Shown here: in pieces, positions 1 through 6,623 of the stretch | Position numbering within the stretch: position 1 is the stretch's first letter | How the letters are laid out: every line of letters begins with the position of its first letter | Origin: Spirochaetia bacterium | GTDB lineage: Bacteria; Spirochaetota; Spirochaetia; JABMQR01 | DNA length: 10,374 nucleotides | Reading direction: 5' to 3' | Assembly (NCBI GenBank): GCA_016784705.1 | Contig: JADHUD010000063.1 | Span: 1 to 10,374, forward strand | Translations under genes and position numbers: made by a program | The notes under the pieces: model-generated | What the model saw: only the letters and a program-made list of their open reading frames with translations | Told to the model about the DNA's origin: nothing | Databases searched by the model: none

Positions 1-633
1 TACAGCCTCTTCCACGCTCTTCTTTTCCGTGAGCATCAACAGCTCATCAACTCCCGGCATAAAAATTGAAGTGTGCTCAAAGACTTCCTGCACCACCGGC
101 ATAACCGACTTGTCCTTCAGGAGCTCTTTCCGTATGTTAGGATCAAAACTTATTTTTGCCCCATTTGCGATCGCAAAGTGCATGGTTTTTACAATCTCAG
201 CTGCAAAGGCGGGATCAGCCATCAGAGAGCATCCCATTACATGAAAATAGTTGATCCCTTTCAGTTCTTCCCGGGATGGTGCTTTCGGTTCAACCGCGGG
301 AGTATTTCCGATGTGGTAGATAAATTTCCTTGATCCGTCTTCAAAATAGGTTACGAAAGCGACTCCCGTTGTACCGCTGGGGCTTATCAGAACTTTTGAA
401 CAGTCGACCCCATCTTTTTTCAATCTGTCGAGAATGCAGTTTCCGAAGTCGTCATCACCGACGCCACCGATAATACCGGCACTATGCCCCAGCCGAGCAA
501 CTGTATCTATGAATATTGCCGGAGCACCGCTCGGATACGGTCCTTTGAAATTACCGGCTTCCTTAAGGCTCATTCCGGCTTCAGGGCGCATTATCTCTAC
601 CAGCATCTCCCCCATTGTCCATACTTCTGCCAT
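1..633 (-). CDS. PfkB-family sugar kinase, 3' end cut off by the window edge (tagatose/KDG-kinase-like)
   Basis: The frame is open from an ATG at 633 to the left edge, giving 211 residues of a family that is usually 300-330 aa, so about a third is missing. It begins MAEVWTMGEMLVEIMRPEAG. The ribokinase/PfkB N-terminal sugar-binding region is visible: PSGAPAIFIDTVARLG at about 34-49, then GGVGDDDFG at 56-64. FDPNIR at 163-168 is the usual mid-protein motif. The GAGD catalytic loop that carries the base aspartate would lie beyond the edge. It should be a cytoplasmic ATP-dependent ketose or aldonate kinase. From memory it resembles rhizobial tagatose kinases more than KDG kinases, but the substrate cannot be fixed here. 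The start is supported by AGAGGA at 641-646, 7 nt upstream. Only 3 nt separate it from the stop of the epimerase gene, so the two are surely co-transcribed and probably translationally coupled. Confidence 0.9.
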   Translation of the reverse strand, partial: MAEVWTMGEMLVEIMRPEAGMSLKEAGNFKGPYPSGAPAIFIDTVARLGHSAGIIGGVGDDDFGNCILDRLKKDGVDCSKVLISPSGTTGVAFVTYFEDGSRKFIYHIGNTPAVEPKAPSREELKGINYFHVMGCSLMADPAFAAEIVKTMHFAIANGAKISFDPNIRKELLKDKSVMPVVQEVFEHTSIFMPGVDELLMLTEKKSVEEAV

Positions 634-636
634 CTT

Positions 637-1509
637 TTAATCCTCTGTGAGAAAGTTCTTTCGTAGAAATGTCAGCGAATCGGCAATTCTTGTATCCATC
701 TCTTCAGGGCTGGCTCCTTCGCTTATATCCCGCCAGACCTTAATATCTTTTCCTACCTGTCCGCCGTCATAATAGAACGGCTCCATAACAACTCCTCCGT
801 CGAACCGGATATCGCGCAGTGATTTCCCGATCTCAGCCCACGGGAGAGATCCCTCGCCTGGAACCTTCCGATTGCCTTCACCAACATGCAGATGCCACAG
901 TCTGCTGCCGGATGTTCTGATTGCTTCAGCTATATTATCCTCTTCTATATTCATATGGAATGTATCAAGCAGAACGCCGACATTATCACTCCCCACTTCA
1001 TCACAGAACTGATTTGCCTCGGCTGCAGTATTCAGGATATGCGTTTCGAACCTGTTCACTACCTCCAGGCAAATCCTTACATCATTCTCTACGGCAGCAA
1101 CCGCCAGCTTCTTCATGCTTTCCACGCCCCTCTTCCAGATAGCCGGTTTATCAAGATCGCTGAAGTCATTTGGCCAATAGGTATACTGAACCCCTACAAT
1201 GATCTTTGAATCGAGCCGGTTCATCGCGTTCATGATATCTGTCAGAAATTTTATGCCTGCTCTGCGTACAGAAGCATCTGAGGAAGCTACATCTTTATCT
1301 TTAGGCGGACCGATATTACAGGTTATCGTAAGGCCGAGATCTCTGGCGAGATTTCTCAGTGCGAGAATTTCTTCATCTTCCATTTCAAGAAGATGTCCGG
1401 CACCAATTTCCAGAATGTCAAATCCCAGTTTTCTGACGCGTTTTGCGGTTTCAAGATAATCACAGCTCCAGGTATTACCCCAGTAGGAATAGAGTGTTCC
1501 GAATTTCAT
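637..1509 (-). CDS. Ketose 3-epimerase of the D-tagatose/D-psicose (allulose) 3-epimerase family
   Basis: This 290-aa TIM-barrel protein of the xylose-isomerase-like/AP-endonuclease-2 fold is predicted to interconvert ketohexoses at C3, for example D-fructose and D-allulose or D-tagatose and D-sorbose, using a divalent metal. It matches the remembered Agrobacterium D-psicose 3-epimerase along its whole length (289 aa there). Shared blocks include YSYW near the N-terminus, GFDILEIGAGH, CLEVVNRFETHILNTAAEA, LLDTFHMNIEEDN, HVGEGNRKVPG and DIKVWRD. The expected metal ligands and catalytic pair are present (numbered from the start used here): E149, D182, H208 and E243, with substrate-contacting R214. 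The start is set at 1509 because GGAGGT lies 4 nt upstream. An in-frame ATG 12 nt earlier overlaps that ribosome-binding site and is unlikely. It is the first gene of an operon with the kinase and follows a palindromic operator. The exact sugar is uncertain, since the family is promiscuous. Confidence 0.9.
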   Translation of the reverse strand: MKFGTLYSYWGNTWSCDYLETAKRVRKLGFDILEIGAGHLLEMEDEEILALRNLARDLGLTITCNIGPPKDKDVASSDASVRRAGIKFLTDIMNAMNRLDSKIIVGVQYTYWPNDFSDLDKPAIWKRGVESMKKLAVAAVENDVRICLEVVNRFETHILNTAAEANQFCDEVGSDNVGVLLDTFHMNIEEDNIAEAIRTSGSRLWHLHVGEGNRKVPGEGSLPWAEIGKSLRDIRFDGGVVMEPFYYDGGQVGKDIKVWRDISEGASPEEMDTRIADSLTFLRKNFLTED

Positions 1510-1513
1510 ACAA

Positions 1514-1519
1514 ACCTCC
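1514..1519 (-). promoter_or_regulatory. Shine-Dalgarno GGAGGT deciding the epimerase start
   Basis: On the minus strand GGAGGT is followed by 4 nt and then ATG at 1509. The upstream in-frame ATG (1519-1521) overlaps this element and has no comparable site of its own. The downstream ATG also starts the protein MKFGTLYSYW, which lines up with the N-terminus of known family members. Confidence 0.75.
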
Positions 1520-1526
1520 ATAAGTC

Positions 1527-1555
1527 AGATGCAAATATAAGCTAGATGCAAATAT
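1527..1555. repeat. Perfect 12-bp direct repeat AGATGCAAATAT, 17-bp period
   Basis: AGATGCAAATAT occurs at 1527-1538 and again at 1544-1555. It lies in the predicted 5' untranslated leader of the epimerase gene, between the palindromic operator and the ribosome-binding site. It could be a binding site for a regulator that recognises direct repeats, or a simple duplication. The sequence alone does not decide. Confidence 0.75.
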
Positions 1556-1579
1556 CTGCAGTCCATCCATCACTATCTA

Positions 1580-1599
1580 TTATGTGCTCGTGCACATAA
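1580..1599. promoter_or_regulatory. LacI-type palindromic operator (O1)
   Basis: The 18-bp core at 1581-1598, TATGTGCTCGTGCACATA, is symmetric around a central CG with 8 of 9 pairs matching; flanking T and A extend it to 20 bp. A central CG in a palindrome of this length is typical of LacI/GalR-family operators. It sits just downstream of the epimerase -10 element, over the expected transcription start, where binding would block transcription. The LacI-family gene 240 bp away is the natural candidate to bind it. Confidence 0.75.
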
Positions 1600-1604
1600 A
1601 GATA

Positions 1605-1613
1605 TTTATAGCA
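1605..1613 (-). promoter_or_regulatory. Extended -10 promoter element for the epimerase-kinase operon
   Basis: Reading the minus strand gives TGC TATAAA, an extended -10 (TGn plus a 5/6 match to TATAAT). TTCACA at 1625-1630 is a good -35 hexamer by sequence but is only 14 nt away, so the extended -10 probably carries most of the activity. Transcription would start near 1598, inside the palindromic operator. Confidence 0.5.
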
Positions 1614-1623
1614 TATCACTGGT

Positions 1624-1638
1624 TTGTGAATAACACAA
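1624..1638. repeat. Inverted repeat TTGTG-N5-CACAA in the -35 region
   Basis: TTGTG at 1624-1628 and CACAA at 1634-1638 form a 5-bp inverted repeat with a 5-nt spacer. It overlaps the -35 region of the epimerase promoter, so it could be an activator or second repressor site. It differs from the LacI-type palindrome and does not have CRP spacing. Confidence 0.35.
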
Positions 1639-1724
1639 GAATATTTACGCAAGTCTCAAGTATATCTATATACCTGTATGCCTGTAATCCGCTTTTTTCC
1701 GCGTTATAAACTGCTTTCCAAACC

Positions 1725-1751
1725 GCTTTTCGTTTTAGGCTTTTCGTTTTA
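1725..1751. repeat. Tandem 13-bp repeat GCTTTTCGTTTTA (two copies, 14-bp period)
   Basis: GCTTTTCGTTTTA occurs at 1725-1737 and 1739-1751 without mismatch. Related GCTTT stretches occur at 1691 and 1713. It lies directly upstream of the probable repressor promoter. Its function is unknown; it may be a replication-slippage duplication. Confidence 0.7.
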
Positions 1752-1782
1752 TAAGAGTGCTCTGTTACAGAACATTTTTTTA

Positions 1783-1791
1783 TGCTAGAAT
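1783..1791 (+). promoter_or_regulatory. Extended -10 promoter element for the lacI-type gene
   Basis: TGC TAGAAT at 1783-1791 is an extended -10 (5/6 match to TATAAT). GTTACA at 1764-1769 is a weak -35 candidate with a 16-nt spacer. The context TATGCTA(T/G)AA is shared with the divergent epimerase promoter. The second operator copy overlaps the end of this -10, which suggests autorepression. Confidence 0.5.
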
Positions 1792-1806
1792 GTGCTCGTG
1801 TATTAT
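1789..1806. promoter_or_regulatory. Partial second operator (O2) on the lacI-type promoter
   Basis: ATGTGCTCGTG at 1790-1800 is an exact 11-bp copy of the left part of the palindrome at 1582-1592, including the central CG. The right arm is degenerate (TATTAT in place of CACATA). It overlaps the -10 and expected start of the repressor gene. This suggests a weaker autoregulatory site bound by the same protein. The centres of the two sites are 208 bp apart. Confidence 0.55.
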
Positions 1807-1810
1807 TGGG

Positions 1811-1838
1811 AATCGGAGATTGTGAATCGGAGGTCGTG
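1811..1838 (+). repeat. Duplicated 14-bp unit containing the repressor ribosome-binding site
   Basis: AATCGGAGATTGTG (1811-1824) is followed directly by AATCGGAGGTCGTG (1825-1838), with 12 of 14 positions identical. The second copy supplies CGGAGGT, 5 nt before the GTG start at 1840. The first copy has the weaker GGAGAT. The duplication could provide a standby ribosome site or may be neutral. Confidence 0.6.
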
Positions 1839-1839
1839 A

Positions 1840-2907
1840 GTGTCTATAACAATAAAACAGATTGCAGAACTGGCCGGTGTCTCCAGAGGGACAGTTGATA
1901 AAGTGCTCAACGGACGCCCGGGGGTTAAAGCTGAAACCCGGGAGCGCGTTCTGAAAATAGCCGATGAGCTGGATTACAAACCAAACTATCTCGGGAAAGC
2001 CCTTGTCAAAAGCAGGGAAAAAACCAGAATCGGTGTGATACTTACTCCAGAATACAATCCTTTCGTACATGAAATCATTCAGGGTATTCATCAGGCTCAG
2101 GATGAATTCAAACTGTTCGGTATAGAGATTGAAATAAAGATGCTGAACACTCTCGAACCGGCAGAACAGATCGGAATACTGCACTATTTTGAGAACGAGA
2201 ACTTTGCAGGAGTTGCAGTTTTTCCGCTGAATGATACGCAGGTCATCCGTAAGGTAAATTCCATGAGTGCGCGAGGTATCGCCATAATCACCTTCAATTC
2301 CCGTATAAAAGAGATAAATGACATCTGTTTCATCGGACAAAATCATTACTGGGGTGGCCGGACAGCGGCTGGATTGATGACTAAGCTTCTCCCTGAAGGA
2401 GGCGAAACAGCCGTTATTATCAGCGCTACTGCGCTCTCCTGTCATCAGGACAGACTGAAGGGGTTCACTGACAGGATTAAGACCGTTACACCTGAAATCA
2501 CCATAAGAGCGGTGAAAGAAAACCAGGACCGGACAGAGTCAGCTTTTAGAATAATGCTGGAATACTGCAATTCCTATCCCGATCTCAAAGGTCTATACAT
2601 AACCGGGGGTGGTTGTGCAGGAGTATGCCGTGCTCTGGAAGCTGCAGAGAAAACAGGCAGGATTAAAGTTATCTCCCATGATGTGGTCTCCGACACCTTA
2701 CAACTACTCAATACCGGAGCAATAGACTTCACCTTGGGTCAGACTCCTGAACTGCAGGGGTATCTTCTGATAAAAACCCTTTTCGAATATCTGATCAAGC
2801 AACAGAAACCAGTATCCGGCATCATAGACATACCTATCGAAATAATAACCTCAGACACGCTGCAATATCAGCTCAGTAATGATCCAGCTCCAGAGATGCA
2901 AGAATAA
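1840..2907 (+). CDS. LacI/GalR-family transcriptional repressor with periplasmic-binding-protein-like sensor
   Basis: This 355-aa protein starts at GTG behind CGGAGGT. Residues 5-49 form the LacI DNA-binding domain: IKQIAELAGVSRGTVDKVLN contains the helix-turn-helix, followed by VKAETRERVLKIADELDYKPN. TVDKVLN replaces the commoner TVSRVLN in the recognition helix. A hinge helix follows (about 49-58), with L55 the likely residue that inserts into the central CG of an operator. Residues 62-345 are a two-lobe sugar-binding sensor beginning RIGVILTP and containing TGGGCAGVCRALEAAE. The effector should be a sugar or sugar phosphate. The gene is divergent from the epimerase-kinase operon and probably represses both it and itself through the palindrome and half-site in the shared intergenic region. 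Its 3' end overlaps the convergent GH105 gene by 35 bp. Family assignment is firm; effector and regulon are inferred. Confidence 0.92.
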   Translation: MSITIKQIAELAGVSRGTVDKVLNGRPGVKAETRERVLKIADELDYKPNYLGKALVKSREKTRIGVILTPEYNPFVHEIIQGIHQAQDEFKLFGIEIEIKMLNTLEPAEQIGILHYFENENFAGVAVFPLNDTQVIRKVNSMSARGIAIITFNSRIKEINDICFIGQNHYWGGRTAAGLMTKLLPEGGETAVIISATALSCHQDRLKGFTDRIKTVTPEITIRAVKENQDRTESAFRIMLEYCNSYPDLKGLYITGGGCAGVCRALEAAEKTGRIKVISHDVVSDTLQLLNTGAIDFTLGQTPELQGYLLIKTLFEYLIKQQKPVSGIIDIPIEIITSDTLQYQLSNDPAPEMQE

Positions 2908-3988
2908 AAGCGCCGACCCCTTTGAAATCATCGGAAACTACCGGCTCATTGATATAGTAATTATATGATCCATCACGGTAGGGGTTTCCTCCTAATCCTG
3001 CAACAGAGCAGGTTCCGGTCAGATGAAGATTCCCGTTGGAATCATACTGCAGCTTGTACTGAACCAGCCCGCGGTATCCTCTGACCGCAGCCTTTTCAAG
3101 CTCTTCAGATGTATCATACCCTAACCGGTAAGCTTTGTGCAGAAAATAGGAAAACATTGCCGAAGACGAGCTTTCAAGATAATTTCCAGACCGTCCTTTC
3201 TGATCAAGAACCTGATACCACAAACCAGTCTCAGCATCCTGATAAGCCATAATACTTCTTGCTGTTCTCCGTACTACTGATACAATATCAGCTCTTCCCG
3301 GTAGTTCGACGGGAAGATATTCAAGAATATCCACAAGGGCCATGCAGTACCAGCCCATTGCTCTGCCCCAGAGATGAGGGGAGCAGCCTGTGTGCGGATC
3401 TGCCCATAATTGAAGACGGGATTCATCCCAGGCATGATAGAGAAGCCCGGTTTCCGGATCTCTTGCATGACGTTCAATCTCTAAAAGCTGTAATATTATA
3501 TCGGTGTAAGCTTCACAATCCGCCGCTGCCCCGGAGTGCTTTGCATTCTGTGCAATAAAAGGACCTGCCATATACAGCCCGTCAAGCCACACCTGCCAGG
3601 GATAGATTTTTTTATGCCAAAAACTGCCGCCTTTTGTCCGTGGGTGATGCCGAAGCTGCTGTACAAGAAAATTAATCGCTCGCAGATATTTTTCATCCCC
3701 GAAGAGATCATACAAGGTAAATAAATTTCTTCCGGGATGTATCTGATCGAGATTGTATTCCTCTTCACAATATGTCTTGATATGCCCTTCAGGATCGACA
3801 AGCACATCGTAATAATCTTTAACACGGTTAATACCAGCCTGGTCACCAAGCCTTTCTGCAAGCTGGAGTGCGCCCATAAGAAACAACCCGTGCTCATAGT
3901 GCCACCGCACTTTTTGCGATTCATACCGGGAAAAAAAAGATTCTGCTAGATGTTCGGCCAAAAGTACCCGCTTCATTTCACCTGTCAT
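2873..3988 (-). CDS. GH105 unsaturated rhamnogalacturonyl/glucuronyl hydrolase (YteR-like)
   Basis: This 371-aa protein is of normal length for family GH105. It has no signal peptide, so it should act in the cytoplasm. The family hydrates the double bond of the 4,5-unsaturated uronic acid left by polysaccharide lyases. This releases the uronyl unit, for example from unsaturated galacturonyl-rhamnose. WLDGLYM at 134-140 holds the presumed catalytic D136. H125 lies 11 residues before it, as H132 precedes D143 in Bacillus YteR. HAWDES at 185-190 and GRAMGWY at 208-214 match other active-site positions. The ATG at 3988 is preceded by AAGGAA at 6 nt; a second Met five residues in is less well placed. 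It follows the binding-protein gene by 85 bp, with a strong stem-loop between them. Rhamnogalacturonan is the likeliest source, but other unsaturated uronosides cannot be excluded. Confidence 0.92.
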   Translation of the reverse strand: MTGEMKRVLLAEHLAESFFSRYESQKVRWHYEHGLFLMGALQLAERLGDQAGINRVKDYYDVLVDPEGHIKTYCEEEYNLDQIHPGRNLFTLYDLFGDEKYLRAINFLVQQLRHHPRTKGGSFWHKKIYPWQVWLDGLYMAGPFIAQNAKHSGAAADCEAYTDIILQLLEIERHARDPETGLLYHAWDESRLQLWADPHTGCSPHLWGRAMGWYCMALVDILEYLPVELPGRADIVSVVRRTARSIMAYQDAETGLWYQVLDQKGRSGNYLESSSSAMFSYFLHKAYRLGYDTSEELEKAAVRGYRGLVQYKLQYDSNGNLHLTGTCSVAGLGGNPYRDGSYNYYINEPVVSDDFKGVGAFILASLELDHY

Positions 3989-4012
3989 GAAATATTCCTT
4001 AGTGTGATGCAG

Positions 4013-4060
4013 GCTGGCAGGTGCAGGTGCAGGTGCAGGTGCAGGAATGCCCCCGCCAGC
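4013..4060 (-). promoter_or_regulatory. Intercistronic stem-loop between binding-protein and GH105 genes
   Basis: In the minus-strand RNA, GCUGGCGGGGGCA pairs with UGCACCUGCCAGC. The stem is 13 bp with one G-U pair and one G-A mismatch, closing a 22-nt loop. It lies between the binding-protein stop (4074) and the GH105 start (3988). No U tract follows, so it does not look like an intrinsic terminator. Stable hairpins at this position, as in malE-malF, usually protect the upstream binding-protein mRNA from 3' decay and lower expression of the next gene. The 3' arm and loop are made of the hexamer repeat. Confidence 0.6.
4021..4044. repeat. Hexanucleotide tandem repeat (GTGCAG)x4
   Basis: Four perfect GTGCAG units are preceded by a partial one (GGCAG). 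The array is not in a predicted coding region, so a change in copy number would not shift a frame. It would change the loop length and allow alternative pairing registers for the surrounding stem. Confidence 0.85.
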
Positions 4061-4073
4061 ATATATTCCAGTG

Positions 4074-5645
4074 TTAGCGGAGAAGTCCGTTTTTTACAGC
4101 AACTTCGCGTCCGGCATCTTCCCAGGCTTTTCCGCCAAGTTTATCAAACTCAGCCACCCAGGAACTCCAGTTTGCTCTATTCAGAACTCTGCGGCCGGTG
4201 ATAAATTCAGCAACACTCTGTTCATAGAAACGTTTAAGATCTGTGCCTGGAGGTGGTAATGTATCAGCACCAATAGTTGGAACCCATGATCTTGATTGGA
4301 AATCACGGAGAACATCAAGAGCGCTCATGGTTTTTCCTGAAGTTGCCGTAACATAGGTGGGATAGCGTGAGGAGAGTTCAACCTTCCCGTTATAAAAAAC
4401 CAGGTTTCGAAGCTGTGTAACAGGCTGCCCCTTTGGGCCAGTAAAGGCATACTCAGGATCCGGCACTCCATCTGCCACAGGAATACCATCTTTCAACGTA
4501 TAATTAACCCCTTCAACACCCCAGCCGATCAGAAAATAACCTTCATCAGATGACATCCATTCAAGCAGACGGGCAATTGCATCTTTTTTCTCGGCACTTA
4601 TGGTATCACGCAGTGCATAAATACGGAAAGCTCTTGTATATACACCTACTGCAGCATCTCCATTCGGTCCCATTGGAGGATCCGCAACAACAAATCCGCC
4701 GTCAGGAAAATTCTTATCGAAAGGAGCATAGTTAGAGGTGGCAGCGTAAGCAGCATTCTGTTCCCGCATTATCCCGAAACGGCCCTGTTTCCATGCTGCA
4801 CGAAAATCATCTTTTTTGTAGGACAACCAGTTTGGATCGATAACACCGGCATCAACCATCGATTTAACAAAAGAAAGGGCATCAAAGTAAGCCGGTTTTC
4901 TCACATTTAATCCAAAATCCGCTTTGGTCAAATTCCAGGTTCCCGGCACACCAAACGCTCCAAACCATGGATCCAGGCGGCGCCCCAACCCCTCTTCATA
5001 ATTATTCAGCTCAAGAAAAGCTCCATACCCGTATGTGTCATTTTTACCATTCCCATCCGGATCATTGAAGGTAAACGCTTTCATGACTGCCATGAATTCT
5101 TCAGTCGTTTTCGGAACTGATAAACCTAGCTTATCAAGCCAGTCTTTTCTGATGAGAACACCCTCGTTTTTCTGAATTGATCCGGGAGAAGCAAGCCCAT
5201 AGGATACTCCGTCAATAGTGGTAAAGGCCCTGCTGTCTTCATCATACTGAACACTGGTTCTAGTCGGCATTTTTGCATACATATCATCTACCGGTGCTAC
5301 CAGACCCTGTTCAACAAGTCTGAGCCAAACTTCCCTTCTTACCATAAAAAGGTCAGGAAGGTTGTCTCCTGCTGAAGCCGCGGAAATTTTAACATCCTGG
5401 TCTGCTTCACTTGATGGTAAAGCAGTGAGCTTAAGGTTGATGTTCAGTTTATCCTTAATAACCGAGTATCCAACCCAATCAGAAGGCGGGGGTCCAGCTT
5501 CTGTCATAGCAGCTCCGTACCAGAGTTCGATGTCTATTGGACCGCTTGCTTTTCCGGAATCTGCAGCACTCTGTGCAAAAACAGGTGCAGCGAGAGCCGC
5601 TGTCAGCAGCAATACAACCAATACCGTAAATAATCTCTTTTTCAT
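4074..5645 (-). CDS. Extracellular solute-binding protein, family 1 (LplA/YtcQ type)
   Basis: This 523-aa protein is typical in length for the oligosaccharide-binding LplA group. A Sec signal peptide is clear: MKKR, a hydrophobic core, then PVFA with likely signal peptidase I cleavage after residue 24. There is no lipobox cysteine, so it should be a soluble periplasmic protein rather than a lipoprotein, which points to a diderm host. NDPDGNGKNDTYG at 194-206 is the DxDxN calcium-loop-like motif common in this group. IDIELWYG near 37-44 is the first strand of the mature domain. It should capture an oligosaccharide and deliver it to the two permeases encoded upstream. AGGAGG lies 6 nt before the ATG. 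A gap of 74 bp separates it from the permease gene. Linkage to GH105 suggests unsaturated uronate oligosaccharides, but the ligand is inferred. Confidence 0.93.
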   Translation of the reverse strand: MKKRLFTVLVVLLLTAALAAPVFAQSAADSGKASGPIDIELWYGAAMTEAGPPPSDWVGYSVIKDKLNINLKLTALPSSEADQDVKISAASAGDNLPDLFMVRREVWLRLVEQGLVAPVDDMYAKMPTRTSVQYDEDSRAFTTIDGVSYGLASPGSIQKNEGVLIRKDWLDKLGLSVPKTTEEFMAVMKAFTFNDPDGNGKNDTYGYGAFLELNNYEEGLGRRLDPWFGAFGVPGTWNLTKADFGLNVRKPAYFDALSFVKSMVDAGVIDPNWLSYKKDDFRAAWKQGRFGIMREQNAAYAATSNYAPFDKNFPDGGFVVADPPMGPNGDAAVGVYTRAFRIYALRDTISAEKKDAIARLLEWMSSDEGYFLIGWGVEGVNYTLKDGIPVADGVPDPEYAFTGPKGQPVTQLRNLVFYNGKVELSSRYPTYVTATSGKTMSALDVLRDFQSRSWVPTIGADTLPPPGTDLKRFYEQSVAEFITGRRVLNRANWSSWVAEFDKLGGKAWEDAGREVAVKNGLLR

Positions 5646-5719
5646 ATGTTTCCTCCTACTTGGAAATCAATCTAAGACCAGGTTAACAACAAACCGGCCG
5701 AATTCACGACTGGAAAAAA

Positions 5720-6613
5720 TCATCCCTTTATGCTGCCCAGCAGGGTTCCTTTTGAAAAATATTTCTGAATAAACGGATAGGCAATTATCATCGGTATAGC
5801 CGCAAGAAACACACTGGCAGCCTTGATTGACTGAACCGGTGCCTCCCCAAAAGCATTTACTTCCACGAATTCATTCATACCGCTGGCAATAAGGATATTT
5901 CTCAGAAGTATAGGCAGCGGCATTAAATGGTTTGAATTAAGATACAGCATCGGATGAAAAAAATCGTTCCAGAAGGTAACCCCATAAAAAAGGCCGATAG
6001 TTAGAATTATGGGTTTTGAGAGGGGGATAATTATCCGCATCAATAAATAGAGCTCACTTGCTCCATCAATTCTGGCTGACTCCTTCAGCTCGACCGGAAT
6101 TCCTTCAAAAAAACCTTTCATTATAAGCACATTATAGGTACTTACTGCTGTGGGGAGGAATACTGCAGCAAGTTTGTCGATAAGTCCCAGATTCTTCACC
6201 ATCAGGAAAGATGGTATTATACCGACGTCGAACATATGGGGAATCAGAATAATAATTACTAAAACAGCTCTCCCCGGCAGTGTTTTTATAGAGAGAGAAT
6301 AAGCCAGCGGGATGGTAAAGAACAGAGCTGTCGCCACTCCGAAGAATATAATTTTCAGGCTGTTGGCAAATGCAATAATAAACCCATTGTTCCCAAGCAG
6401 GGCTTTGTAGGCTGCATTCGACCATTTCCAGGGAGCGAGAAACATTCCCTCAAAATTTGTACCGATAAAATCATTCGGCCTGAACGAAAGAGTTACTGTG
6501 CTCCACAGAGGAACTGCAATGACAAAAAACAACATGACAAGAAAAATATTTATTAAAGAGTAAAACAATCTATCCGAAGCCGTTAAGCGAATCGGTGAAG
6601 TTTTTACCTTCAT
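5720..6613 (-). CDS. Carbohydrate ABC transporter permease, MalG/LplC (YtcP) type
   Basis: This 297-aa inner-membrane protein has about six membrane segments, the first at about 18-42 and the last at about 265-284. The cytoplasmic EAA loop that contacts the ATPase spans 178-201: it begins ESARIDGASELYLLMR and ends IIIPLSKP. This is the usual form in the MalG/LplC subfamily. The C-terminus FSKGTLLGSIKG is also characteristic of this subfamily. AGGAG lies 7 nt before the ATG, and a gap of only 10 bp follows the upstream permease gene, so the two are expected to form the heterodimeric channel. No ATPase gene is present in the window. Confidence 0.93.
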   Translation of the reverse strand: MKVKTSPIRLTASDRLFYSLINIFLVMLFFVIAVPLWSTVTLSFRPNDFIGTNFEGMFLAPWKWSNAAYKALLGNNGFIIAFANSLKIIFFGVATALFFTIPLAYSLSIKTLPGRAVLVIIILIPHMFDVGIIPSFLMVKNLGLIDKLAAVFLPTAVSTYNVLIMKGFFEGIPVELKESARIDGASELYLLMRIIIPLSKPIILTIGLFYGVTFWNDFFHPMLYLNSNHLMPLPILLRNILIASGMNEFVEVNAFGEAPVQSIKAASVFLAAIPMIIAYPFIQKYFSKGTLLGSIKG

Positions 6614-6623
6614 TCTGAAACTC

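Larger units (their letters stand above)
1510..1839. other. 330-bp divergent regulatory region between the epimerase and lacI-type genes
   Basis: No gene is visible in this AT-rich stretch. It holds the two divergent promoters, a palindromic operator and a partial second copy, and a TTGTG/CACAA inverted repeat. It also has several short direct duplications: AGATGCAAATAT twice, CCTGTA twice at 1673 and 1681, GCTTTTCGTTTTA twice, and a duplicated AATCGGAG unit before the repressor start. The epimerase leader would be about 90 nt if transcription starts near 1598. No riboswitch or attenuator fold was recognised. Confidence 0.8.

Noticed and set aside
1624..1638. Possible CRP-type site at TTGTG...CACAA
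   Set aside because: TGTG and CACA are separated by 5 nt where CRP sites need 8. It is kept only as an inverted repeat of unknown function.
1754..1770. AGAGTGCTCT followed by TGTTACA as a third operator copy
   Set aside because: Only GTGCTC matches the operator core and the central CG is missing. The resemblance is too slight.
1780..2445. Long open frame of 221 codons on the minus strand opposite the repressor gene
   Set aside because: It is antisense to a well-supported LacI-family gene, its translation shows no family resemblance, and it has no clear ribosome-binding site. It is a shadow frame.
3496..3924. 142-codon minus-strand frame inside the GH105 gene
   Set aside because: It lies in another frame of a gene with clear active-site motifs, and its translation is rich in Cys, Arg and Ile without any recognisable domain.
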